The notes beneath the pieces were generated by a model, which was not told where the DNA came from, did not search any database, and saw nothing but the letters and a program-made list of their open reading frames with translations. Position numbers and translations under genes: made by a program. From positions 13,412,001-13,476,000 of the forward strand of contig CM054182.1 of NCBI GenBank assembly GCA_028829895.1: a stretch of DNA of 64,000 nt, in the 5' to 3' direction. This DNA is from Sinotaia quadrata. Lineage: Eukaryota > Mollusca > Gastropoda > Architaenioglossa > Viviparidae. This document shows, piece by piece, positions 20,878 through 33,800 of this stretch. Position 1 is the first letter of the stretch, and the number at the start of each line of letters is the position of its first letter.

Positions 20878-23651
20878 TAATGCGAAATTAAATCTCCACT
20901 AGAGCGAACTACCGGAACTTTGTCCAGCAGGAACATGCCATAAAGTAATGAGTGAGGGGAGGGGGGGGAGGTTAACACCCTTGACAACAAGATCGCGTGT
21001 GTCGGCTTTGCGAAATGGATTTGAGCTCTCACTCTTGTAGACGGACTCAATGAAGGAAGAGATACAAGTGGAGAATTGATCTTGATCTGTTTGTGTTCTC
21101 TCACCCACCACAACTCCGGGAAAAGAAAAGCCCGGTTTTTAAGTCCGTGAGAATGTGTTTGTGTGCGCAAGCCAGCTCTGGCGACCGATGCCTGACGAAG
21201 ACTGACGCGCTTTGTATTTAGGTGTTAGTCGGCGAGGGCAGACAACTGAGAGCAAGGGCAGACAACTGACAGCAAGGGCTGGCTCAGCTCTCAAGTTTTT
21301 TGTCTTGGTATCAACAACAGTTGCAGCCGGCTCATAATCTCCTACCTGGTCGGTCGATACGTTTGATAAAGTCCGACAAAGCTCTTTGTTAAATCAACGC
21401 AGCTGAACCCATTCTGCTGTGTTAGTATTGTTGGGCTGCTATTTTTTTTTTCTTATTTTATAATTTTTTTTCCCCCTGTGATCATCCAGAGATGTGGCGA
21501 CGTGTCTACTATACTACATGTGGTTGATGTTTTCAGCTGACAGCAAGGGCAGACAACTGACAGCATGTTATATGTCACCTGCTTTGCTCTCTCCACCACT
21601 GACGAGCTGGTGAAAGAATTTATAAAAGAAAAAAAGAATTTATAAAATCCTTTCTGAGATAAAGACGCTACGGCTTATAATTAAAATCTAGATGGGCCGA
21701 GTGTTTGTTTGTTATCAAGTTAGTAATAAGTGTATGCCGCCTGCCGATGTAGCCCTACAAGCGTTTCATTTCTAAGATTGCAATTCTGGCACCTATGGAA
21801 CTGAATTTCCTGATTCTGCGTAGTAGGTAGGTTGAACGGATATCTCTCATCAGCGTTTCAACCATTTCAACATGAACTGGCAAAACGGACAAGTGAACGA
21901 AAGGTGTACGACCCATTTAATTTACGGTTCAGTATCTGCATGTACATTTAATATGCGAAAGAGACAACTGGAATTTTGAGTCAAAAAAGAAAAAAAGGAG
22001 TGGGGGTGGGGGTAGGAACTATCGTTTGTAGAGTTTTCGAAGTCCTGTTACTGCCCAGGGAGGCATTAAATTGGTATTACTATAATTTTTCTCTTGTTCT
22101 TTTACCTCTGTGTCTCACCTGAAGTCGACTGTAACATCGATTATATATAGATTCCTCGGTAAGTATGAGCAAACAAACGTTGCAGATTTGCGAAATTAAA
22201 TGCTTGAATACGCACGCACGCGTGTTTATTTACGTGTTGGATGATTTGCATAACAAGTGTCACACGAGCTAGATGGACGGGAGTTTAGCGTGGAATGTTA
22301 TCAACACTGACTGCTCCTTGTACAGAGTGCACTTATCACGGTGACGTTCGATATCTGTCAGCTGGGGAGATCGATGTAAGACTGTACCATCTTTCGACCG
22401 CCGTATACTGTTAGAGTGTAGCAGTGTCGCCTTGTCAAAACGTGTTTGCTTTCCGGTTGTTTCGCCAGAAAAACGGGACCTGCTTCAGTGTCGTCAGTGC
22501 AGCTCGGTGCCGGCCAAGCGAACCCACCTAGTAGAGGCTCCACGTGTGCGGCAAAAGACTGACCGACCTGGCAGACGCTCGGGGTTATTTTAAGACGGAA
22601 ATTGATTTGCCTCACTCTAGGGGGCGTTGGGGGGGGGGTGGAGGTGGGAAAGGAAAGGACTGTAACTCAGGTTGGAACTAGAATTCTGCTGTATCTAAGT
22701 AATGCGGTGTCATCTAAAGGGTCTGGTCACACCGGAAGAAAGGAACATGCGACTAGCACCGGCTTGCTAAACAAATCAGCTGTTTACCACTTTGTTATAT
22801 AAAAATGAAGTTGAGTATTTTGCGTACCTAACTGTTGACTAGTCGAGTATATTTACCACAGGTAATTGACATCAGTGTAAGAGTTGGTGCCTGTAGGCCA
22901 AATCTTCTTTGTCACTATGCATTCTGTGACTGAATGCAAGAAGAAAAAGAAGATTCTTCTGTTAAAGATTGGTTCTTCGACCGAGCCAGCGTAGGTCGGA
23001 TTTGAAAAGCGGGGAATCACGCAGAAAGGATGTGACACATATATACGCTGCTTGTGAGAATGGCCATAGAAAGTTCTGGATTCGGTTTCTGTTTCCCAGT
23101 GTAGTGGATTTGCCAGAGATTACACTTTCAAGCCTGTGCGGTGAATATTCTCTTTCATTGGTATTTTTATTGCAGTTATTGAAACTAATGCCAGTCTCCG
23201 TAATGAGCATGAATATTTTGCAGGCGCAATTTTACCAATAATGTGAAGATTGTTGATGCGTCCGATGTTTTTATCTATCTGGCAACTGCATAATTACACC
23301 ATGGCTTAAAATTGGAGCTATAAATAACTAGTGCAGTGATGGTGTTTTCAGAGTGTCAGTTAACGATACAAAGCCTTCCATTCCCACTAACTACTAAAAT
23401 AAAAATATATATATTTTGACTTTGTTTGTCTACCATAATAGGTTGGCATAAAGTCATGTACCGTAGGTTGTGCTAAACTGGGCTAAACGCATTAACACTT
23501 TGAAAACATTAAAGACGTGCTGAAAAAAAAAAATCAATAAAACTGTAATTTGTTGTTACTGTATCCTTGTATATATCCGTTCTAAAGTTCTTGTAAATTA
23601 TAAAGATTTTCTTTGAACTTCTCTTTAAAATTATTCGCCAGCTGATACTTA
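20878..23651 (+). promoter_or_regulatory. CpG-richer putative promoter / 5' region of the second gene
   Basis: Base composition shifts here from AT-rich to mixed with many CpGs. Several motifs are visible: CACGTG at 20865 and 22540, the octamer ATTTGCAT at 22236-22247, and a TATATAAAAA box at 22796. No convincing coding exon was found on either strand. The ORFs present have no recognisable domains. The role is inferred from its position just upstream of the first coding exon. Confidence 0.4.
22796..22805 (+). promoter_or_regulatory. TATA-box-like motif
   Basis: TATATAAAAA about 900 bp upstream of the start codon at 23694. If it is the core promoter, transcription would start near 22825 and give an 0.87-kb 5' UTR. 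There is no independent support. Confidence 0.25.
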
Positions 23652-23687
23652 ATGTCGGTGTCCGAAATCGGTCACCGCGTGTCATAA
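23652..23687 (+). CDS. Upstream ORF, 11 codons
   Basis: ATG at 23652 opens an 11-codon frame (MSVSEIGHRVS) that stops at TAA 23685-23687. It is in the same frame as the main start codon and ends only 6 bases before it. If transcribed as part of the leader, it would be expected to lower translation of the main frame. It depends on the transcript starting upstream, which is not proven. Confidence 0.35.
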   Translation: MSVSEIGHRVS

Positions 23688-23693
23688 AATTCC

Positions 23694-24149
23694 ATGGCGG
23701 ATGGAGATACGAGTAGTGACAGTTCTTCAGACACAGGATTTTTTGGTGCAACAGACACAGGATCGGGAACCACGGACACGGGATCAAGTGTCACAAGCAT
23801 TGGTTCCGGCGTCACGCCTGCGGTGTCACACACCCGGTGCCCAGGATTCAGTATCGCACACACCGCCGGATATGACGTCAGAGAAAATCCATTTCATCAA
23901 GGTTGTTACGAGCTGATAACCCCTTTCAGGTCGACTTCCGGTATACAGGTGGACTCAAACCTCTCAAACTCACAACCTGACGCCTCAGGTCCGGACCCAG
24001 GGTCCGATACCAAACATGTGGCCTCAGAGGCCAGATATGAGGAATCCCAAGAAATGGATTCCGGATGCAGTTCCAATGAGGCCCTGCAGAACTGTCCCAG
24101 AAGATCTCGGGCCAATTCCAACGTGGAGCTGTTTGGATTGCAGTTAGAG
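23694..24149 (+). CDS. Second gene, exon 1 (start codon exon)
   Basis: 152 codons from ATG to the donor GTAAGT at 24150. An in-frame TAA two codons upstream fixes the start. Codon use and the long open frame support coding. The last bases (TTGCAGTTAGAG, then GTAAG) recur downstream as a degenerate array. Confidence 0.75.
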
Positions 24150-24457
24150 GTAAGTCTGGGTCAGCATTGATGATTATTGACTTTAGAGGTAAGACTTGAA
24201 TTGATGATGATGATGATGATTGTTGGCATCAAGAGGTGTGCATGGTTTGGACTACGAATGGAGGGTTTGGTAATTATGGGAAAGGTTTTTGATTGATAAT
24301 GATAATGATGATGGCTGGTTCGTTTGCATTAGATGAAAGTTTTTATTGATGTTAGTTGATTGTTTGGTTTGCATTTAGAGAAAAGACTGTGATTAATAGT
24401 GATAATGATGGAATGTTGGTTGGTTGGTATTTAGAGATAAAACTTTGCTGATAAAAT

Positions 24458-24504
<47 letters not shown>

Positions 24505-26396
24505 ACAGTTAGAAATAAATATTCGAATTGTTGAGGTTGGTTGGTTGGTTGGTTGGTTGGTTGTTGACATTTAAAGATAAGGCTTTGATTGATAATGGCA
24601 AATGATTCGCAGTTGAATTTGAGCAAAATATGATGATGATGATGATGATGATTTGTTTGCCGTTAGATGCAAGTGATTCAATTAGTAATGATTATGATGG
24701 TGAATGGCTGCTTTGCATTTAGAGGGTGGACTTTGATTGATGATAGTTGGTTCGCAGTTAAAGATGAGTGATGTATGATGATTGTTCTATGGTCAGAGAC
24801 AGTTTGGACTGTCGCTAATTAAATTTGGTTTATGTGACGCCAACGACACATAGTTAATGGTTATGATTATTATTAATTAATCATCCATGACTGTTATTAA
24901 CTAATCATCCATAACTAATTACAAGATATGAGAATCTTAATTTATGTTATTAATAATTCTTCAGAAGACACCATTCGTCTCTCTCACTTGACGGATATGC
25001 GGGCGCTGTAAACGTTTTCTCTCTTCCACAACATTAAAGACACATTTACCGTCACACAATATTTCCGTAGGTGGAAAATTTCTTACTAAAGGAAAAGAAA
25101 AAGCCGTCTTTAATCTATATTTAGAGAGCTCCCATCCACCCAATATCTTTCCAAAATAATGATTATAATATGTGTAAGAATGTCAAATATATTAAATCAA
25201 CAATCAAATATATAACATATAACTATAATCAAAGAGTATTGACATTTACAGCACCTCAGAAAAATGTTCAGTTAACACTAGACAATCATTCATTTTATCC
25301 TAGCATAGATATAAGCTATCAATAACATAAATATATAATCAAATTCATGGACGGAAGGAGAGTGAAGTTCTAGAGAAATAATTAAAGTCTATTTACATAA
25401 CATTTTCAAAGATGGGGCTGTCACCTGCACATTTTACAGTCAAGTGATTTGCAAACAGTGACTGTCTTTTTTATTTAGGTGAGATCCCACACGTCCCTTC
25501 TAGATATACATTACACAAGTGTTCCAGAATCTTCAACACGTTCTCCAAGTACACTGTAGAGAATTGTCCTGAATTTCACATGTGCTATCAAGCACATCAG
25601 GAGGAATGTGCTTGAATTTCTACGTGCATTTACTCAAAACACCATGAGGAACATTCAAAATAATCTTTGTGAATTCTCGAGAGCAAACTCAATCCAACAT
25701 TTCCGCCATATTGGCTCTTGAATGGAATTCACAGGGATCAACTTACAGCAGCACGTTTTACTGCTAAATTTGATGACGATGCTGGATGCACACACCAACG
25801 TAATCAAGTAAACTAGAGTAGTTGCTGTATCATGATGTGACAAAATAAAAACAAAAGACTGCTTCTCATAAGCTAATGATCGCCTTTATGACATGACTCG
25901 AGTTATGTTCAAATTCAAAGTGATTAGAATAGAATACTTCTTCAACAAAGGCACTTCCGGTCCATCCCCATTGGATGAAATTGATACGAGCAAGTGTGAG
26001 ACTATTAGTCAGACAAACTACTCATCCAGTTGGAACTGTTTTGGATTGCGTCTGCAATTTTCTAGCATATTCTCAACTCGAGTTGATACTCCAACTATGA
26101 CACTTACAAAAATACCATCATAAGAAGTCCCAAGGTCTCAACACATTGATAATTTAGCAATTTATATAACAATTAAGTCTAGAAATAAAGATAGGCACAT
26201 TTACTCCACCACAGTTTGCATTATAGATAATATTTAGCTGATGATAATATTTGTATGCACTTACAAATTTACAAACAAAGTTTGGATTCGTGATGAATTT
26301 TTATTAAAGGGTATCCACCTTCCATTTCAGTAACTAGTTTAGTTGTTACAATTTAGTAACACATGTGGCATCTCTTACTTTCTTTGTTCCTATGTG

Positions 26397-26450
<54 letters not shown>

Positions 26451-29400
26451 TTCAGTGATTTTATAATACATAGACACAATATATACTGAATTCTACATTT
26501 TATTTCGACTTTTCTAACTACAACTACAACAGGGTAATTTCATATAGCAATACACAGTATGGAAACACGCCAATCCATTCTGTAATTAAGATATATTTTG
26601 AGTAATAAATAAATAAATAAACTGACCAATTTTATTTCGAGTAATAAATAAATAAACTGACCAATTATATTTTGATTAATAAATAAATAAACTGACCAAT
26701 TATATTTCTGTGTGCACACCAATGAAGATTACTAAGCCACCCCACACGGACGCCCTTTATTTAAAAAAATGGATTCTAAAATTAGTTCCTAAATTTGAAT
26801 ATTCGCATTCCAAAATATTCGTCAATTACTTTTAGACCGATTTCCTCCAAGGCTTGTCAGTGCGGGTGGACGTAACGAGGCAATATGGCATTTCATTATG
26901 ATGGACGTAACGAGGCAATATGGCATTTCATTATGATGGACGTAACGAGGCAATATGGCATTTCATTATGATGGACGTAACGAGGCAATATGGCATTTCA
27001 TTATGATGGACGTAACGAGGCAATATGGCATTTCATTATGATGGACGTAACGAGGCAATATGGCATTTCATTACGATGAAAGTAGCGAGGCAATATGGCA
27101 TTTCATTATGATGAAAGTAACGAGGCAATATGGCATTTCATTATGATGAAAGTAATGAGGCTATATGGCATTTCATTATGATGAAAGTAACGAGGCTAAA
27201 TATTGCATATGGAACTTCATTATGATGAAGGAACGAGTCTAATTATTGCAAATGTCATTTCATTTTGTTAGAAGTAGCAAGGTTAATTACTGCATGTGAC
27301 ATTTCATTACGATAGGAGTAACGAGGTTAATTGTTGCATAAGGCATTTCATTACGTTAGAAGTAACTAGACTAATTATTGCGCATGGAATTTCATTATGT
27401 TAGAAGTAACAAGGCTAATTACTGCATACCGCATTGCAATATGTAGAAGTAACGAGGCTAATTATCGCATTTCATTATAGAGATGGATAATTAATTAAGT
27501 GATTTCAGACCAGAAGCTCTCTTCACTTATAACAAGTTAAACGACCCACAATTCCCTTTTTTTTTTAGTGTTTTGTTTTTTAAAGCGTCTGATAAGAATC
27601 CGATGAATTTATCGAATACTATTAGCTTTGTGTTAAATTTTGTGCTGGGATTTTTGTTGAGCTTTGTGTTAAATTTTGTGCTGAGATTTTTGTTGAGTTT
27701 TGTATTCAATTTTGTGTTGAGTTTTTTTTGTTGTCGTTGAGTTTTGTGTTCAATTTTGTGCTGAGTTTTGTGTTATTTGTTGAGTTTTGTTTTGAGATTT
27801 TGTTGAGTTTTGTGTTGAGTGTTGGGGTGTTGAAATTTGTCCTGAGGCATGTATTGAGTTTTATGTTGAGGTTTGAGGAGAAATGATTCATATGCTCATC
27901 CTCCTCTAAAGTTACTCTGCCTTCAAAGTGTCTCACCAGAAAGAAAAATAGTCTCGCATTATCTCATTACGACATACAAAAATGGTCTCACATTGTTTTA
28001 CTAGAAAATGAATGGTCTCACAGTGCTACACTAAGTAAAAATTGTCTACCGAGTCTTACTATAAAATAAATGGTCTCTCAGTGACTCACTAAGTAAAAAT
28101 TGTCTACCGAGTCTTACTATAAAATAAATGGTCTCTCAGTGACTCACTAGGTAAAAACTGTCTACCGAGTCTTACTATGAAATAAATGGTCTCTCAGTGA
28201 CTCACTAGGTAAAAACTGTCTACCGAGTCTTACTATGAAATAAATGGTCTCTCAGTGACTCACTAGGTAAAAATTGTCTAACGAGTCTTACTATAAAATA
28301 AATGGTCTCTCAGTGACTCACTAAGTAAAAATTGTCTAACGAGTCTTACTATAAAATAAATGGTCTCTCAGTGACTCACTAGGTAAAAATTGTCTACCGA
28401 GTCTTACTATAAAATAAATGGTCTCTCAGTGACTCACTAAAAAGAAAAGAGTCGCACGTTTTCTCATTGGAAAACGAAGTGTCTCACGTGTTTCACCAGA
28501 AAACAAGTGTCTCACAATGTTTTCACAGTGTCTCGCCAGAAGACAAATAATGTCAGTGTCTTATCAGAAAACAACAGGCCTCACTAGAAAACAAAGGGTC
28601 TTACTGCGTCTATTTAGAAATAAAAAGGGTCTTACTGTGCCTGTCTAGAAAACAAAGGGTCTTACTGTGCCTGTCTAGAAAACAAAGGGTCTTACTGCAT
28701 CTCTTTAGAAATAAAAAGGGTCTTACTGTGCCTCTCTAGAAAACAAAGGGTCTTGCTGTGCCTCAGTAGAAAGCAAAGGATATAGCAACAGGCAGTCGAT
28801 AGCAATAATGAAAATGACTTTTGTGCGTGTTTGTGTAAGAGAGAGAGAGAGTAATAGCGGTAGTGCTTTTCAAAAATAGTGTTATTGCTAGTGGAACAGT
28901 TTTTCGAACCATTAATGTTATTGTCCTGATATCACTCCTCAACCGATTAGACTATCATGCAACTTTAAATGTCTGTGTCAAACGTGCTCAGTGACCACAC
29001 CGGATCGTCTAACGCCCGATTAACTATTTTAATCTATTATGTATTTGTTTTCACCTATCTAACGCCCGATTAACTATTTTAATCTATTATGTATTTGTTT
29101 TCACCTATCGACTTTAGTCGAATTCAGTGACCCCAAGGGCTAGATAACTGCTGTAATATATGTATTATATTGAACTATCGATGTCAGATGAACTCGGTGA
29201 CTCCCAAGGGCGGGTAATGCTAGATGACTACTGTAATGTATGTATTTGCTTTAAGCTATCAACTTTAGATGAACTCGGTGACCTCAAGGGCGGGCAATAC
29301 TCGATGACTGCTGTAATATATGTATTTTAAACTATCGATGTCAGATGAACTCGGTGACCCACCAGGGGCGAGTAATGCTCGGTAACTATGTAATATTTGT

Positions 29401-29847
29401 TTTAAGTTATCGACGTCAGAAGAGCTCAGTGATTCTTTGGTTGAGTTTTGGTCGATAACTTTTGTAATATTTGCTATACTATTATTACGTCTGTTGTTTT
29501 GAGTAACTGTGATGAGTTCTACTGAAATCTTCTCCGATATTCCCTCCTTATCTTAATTCTTTGTAATTTTTAGTCGTCTTTTTATTCTCGTCTTATAAGG
29601 TCATTATGAACGTTTCAAGAACACTGATTGTGATATTTTTAGGAATATAGTCATTTTTTTAAAATGTAGATTATAACTAGGTTACGTATTTCGAGATTAA
29701 GTTAAATGTTTTTCCGTGTCCCATTAGCGTTACACAGAGCCGTTACAGTACACTTACATAGTTTGTGTTTTATAAGATAGGACCTATCTACCTACCTCAT
29801 CCGGAATGCTTGCTTGGCAAGTTTCTTAACTTGAAAGTCTATTCATA

Positions 29848-29935
<88 letters not shown>

Positions 29936-30781
29936 TCGCGTGTAGGAGTAGTCGATTTATATTCCAATAGACATAACCGACTTTGATATTAAACATGGTG
30001 AATCTGACCTTAAACATGAAATCTTTGACTTTAAACAGAACGAATCTTATTTGGTCTTCATTCTGCTCGCAAGTATGGCTGAATCCAGTCACGTGACCGC
30101 CATTATGTGTTTTCAATCACAAGAAAGGGAAGGGAGGGGTTAAAGATCATTGCAACCGAGGTTATTGGTCACAGGCGATCGGTATGTATTATCAAAGCCG
30201 AGTTTACTAATTACTATTATCAAAGGCAGCTATACAAGTTTATGTTACTAATGAAGATCTTACTAATTACTATATCAAAGGCAGCTATACAAGTTTATGT
30301 TACTAATGAAGATCTTACTGGTTAATATTATCAAAGACAAGCATATACTATTTTCTTTGTTCTTCTTTCGTCTAATAAGTAGAGTATCTTGATTTGTGTG
30401 CTTCTTACACTTAATAGTCCCCATTTTCTGGCAGTCTGAAAGTATGAATGTCTTGCTTTCAGAGTTCCCAGAAAGCTTTCGGAATCGCCAAAATTTGCGT
30501 TGGTCGTTATGCAATGATCTCTCAGGACTGCAAAGACTAATAACAAATTGTCCAGTCCCAGTAATTCACACAATTCAATTTTAGATAATGGCAGCTACAG
30601 CACGCACAACACACAGCACACGCAAAACACATAAACACATACAAGACACACACAATACAGCCTATAAAGCACACACAACAGCACACTTAACAGGGAACAC
30701 AGATACACACATAGCACACACACATACTATAAGCACATACACTCACATAACAACACACAACATACACATCAACATAATAAG

Positions 30782-30822
<41 letters not shown>

Positions 30823-33800
30823 GACATTTGCTTGCGAGTGTTACACTGACATTCAACAAGAAAAAGGGAAAAAAGCAAAATTCTTTTCCATTACTTTAAT
30901 TTCATGTTGGATCGATGAAGGCTGAGCCAGGGTTAAGGTGATACAGTACTCTTTGTACTGTATTGTGCGTGAAAAATTATAACATTCTGCGCAATCCGAG
31001 AGAACATGCAAAACTGTCTTACGTCTGAAAATGGCATTGCCAACAGCTGTGCGATAATCTTTTGATCACCGGTGTGGGTTAATTACTGTTGACGTTGCCA
31101 AGTCTACCTTGGCTTGTGAATCTAAGCGTCTTAACAGTCTAGACCAGGGGTGCACAAACCGCGGCCCGCGGGCCGCATGCGGCCCCTGACAAGGCCCTGT
31201 GCGGCCCCCAGAAGACTTTAGGATGTTACCATTATTTGTAATGGCAAGGAGCTTTTAACATTAATCTGAACAAGGGAGTAGAACAGTGGTCTGCTTTTCC
31301 GTGCATGCATCTTGTGCTGTGTTGAAAACAAACGCTGGATGCGGTATTGAGGTGAGAGCACTGTGTATTGGGCACATTGTTCAGTTCAGCTAATCAAAGG
31401 GGTATGTGTTGAAATAGTAGTATCTGTGCATCTTTGATGTATGGTGACATCAAATAGCATTAGAAAGAGATCTAAACCCAAGTCGGCAGGCAGCCAGCCA
31501 AAGTTCAGTCTGGTGATGGGGTGAGGTGACACAGGGGGGGGGGGAAGGATGGTGCAGTCAGTGTGTGTGAATATGTGGCTGTGTATGTCTGGTTGGAATG
31601 TACTGAATGAATTACACAAAACAAGTTTCGGCCTGAAGTGAAGTTGTTTTTAAACTACTGCCCTTTGTAAATATGTTGAAACCTGTGTATAAGAAGCTAA
31701 AATTGAAAAGAAAATAATCAGTTTAAATACTTTATGGGCATTTTAATGGAGCAGCTATGTGCTTAATTTGTTGTGAGTCTGTTACTGTGATGAAGGACTT
31801 CAACTGCAAGTGGCATTACAAAACAAAGCATGCTTCTACTTTTGATGACTTAAAAGGCCTGTGAGAAACAACAAAATTGAGCAACTTTTAAAAGGTCTGT
31901 CAGCACAGCAACATTTCTTCACAAAAAAGTCTGAAGAAAACAAGTATTTTGCTCTGCAAGTTGCAAAGTAGCACATATAGTTGCCAAATCATCAGGGCCA
32001 TTTACTGATGGTGACTTCATCAAAGACTGCATCCAAGCTGTTTGCACAGAAATATGTCTTGAAAAGGTGACCTTTTCAACAAAGTCCCACTCTCACAACC
32101 ACCATTCAATGCTGAGTCGAAGACTTAGCAACAGACGTTTGTGAACAGTTGTGTGAAAGACTTGCTAACTGTATGTACTTTTCAAATGCTTTGGACAAGA
32201 GCATTGACAACGTTGACATAGCACAACTGCTGGTTTTTGTGCTTGCAGTGGATGAGAACTTTGAAATAACTCAAGAATTAGCCGGTATGGCTTCACTACA
32301 TGGGCAGATGACTGGTGAAGATATTTTTGGAGGAGTGACTTCCGTTCTTTGAAACCTTAACGTCCAGTGGCTAAAGCTAGCCAGTGTTACCACGGATGGT
32401 GCGCCTACTATGACTGGAAGAGCATCAGGATTTGTTGCTCATTTGCTGCCACATTTGCAGGGGCTTGGAATTCCAACAGATAGTGTCCACATGTACCATT
32501 GCATAATTCATTAAGGAATCGCTCTGTGCACGAATCTTGAAATTTGACAATGTCATGAAATTCGTTTTTAATTCTGTGAACTTTACTGACAAACAGTGGT
32601 TGGCAGACTTGGCATTTCTGACAGACATGACAGATCACTTGAATAGATTCAACCAGCGTCTCCAAGGCAAAGATCACTTTATCTTTGATATGTACAAGGA
32701 ACTGCAGTCCTTCACGTTGAAGTTGAGGCTCTTCTGTTCGAATCTGCAAGCTGGAAATCTTTGTCATTTTCCGATTTGTTCGGCTTTTCAGAAGGAGTAC
32801 CAATGTAACTTCAGCAGATACCATTGCAATTGTGAAACATTGCCGAAGGAATTTACTGAAAGCTTTGATGCCTTCAAGGAGCACAAGGACTTATTCAACT
32901 TCATTCGCGATCCTTTCTCATGTAGTGTAGAGTCTGTGCCTGATCACTGTCAACTGGAGGTCATTGATCTTCAATGTTCACCTGAACTGAAGTCATCATT
33001 TCAGCAGAACAACATTTTAACATTTTATGGAAGTCTCAGCTCGAGCACATACAGAAATGTCAAGGACTTGGCTTGCAAGTTGTTGTCAGAATTCGGCAGC
33101 ACATACTTGTGTGAACAAACGTTTTCAGTAATGAACATGAACAAGAACAAGCTGAGATTGAATTTGACCGACAACAATCTCAATTCGATTTTGAGGCTGG
33201 CGACTACAAAACTTGAACCAAATATTGACAAAGTTGTTAACAACATTCAGGCTCACCCTTCTCACTAATAAAGACTAAATCTAGGTTAATAAGGCAAAAA
33301 CGAATGTAAAGACATTATTTCATTATTTGTGTTGTCATCCATGTGCAATCTGACTTGCGGCCCTCCATGCACTATCAATTGGAAATGTGGCCCTCTGGCC
33401 TAAAAAGTTTGTGCACCCCTGGTCTAGACTCTAGAGTCTAGAGTATCTAGACTTTACCCGCACGCGTCCACGAATACAGACAGAGCCTCTTCTTCACTCG
33501 GCATTGTACTCCTTTTATGCTATTTTTAGTGGAGATTTAATTACTGTTAGTAATTAGTGGATTTGTGTTTTTTACACTCGCGTCTGCTCGTGTGGTCGCG
33601 CAAATGTAAAGCGAAGCTAGTAAGGTTTTAAGAATGAATTCAGCAGTGGGATGCGAGTAAATTTGACAGTGGAAGTAGTTGTATGTAGAACGACAATTCA
33701 ACCTGTGAAATCGACTTACAGAGGAGCCTTTCTATTTGAAATAAAAGTACCAAGCAACCCTTTTCTGCACGCACCATGACAGAAAAGATTGTGTTTCCAA

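Noticed and set aside
22358..22615. 85-codon minus-strand ORF in the CpG-rich region
   Set aside because: No family resemblance and no flanking splice sites. CpG-rich DNA lowers stop frequency by chance.
22969..23241. 90-codon plus-strand ORF upstream of the second gene
   Set aside because: Low confidence. No domain, and it overlaps a similar ORF on the other strand.
28020..28440. CRISPR-like appearance of regularly spaced repeats
   Set aside because: The whole unit is repeated with no unique spacers, and the genome is eukaryotic.
32408..32884. 158-codon minus-strand ORF
   Set aside because: It is the antisense shadow of the hAT transposase remnant.
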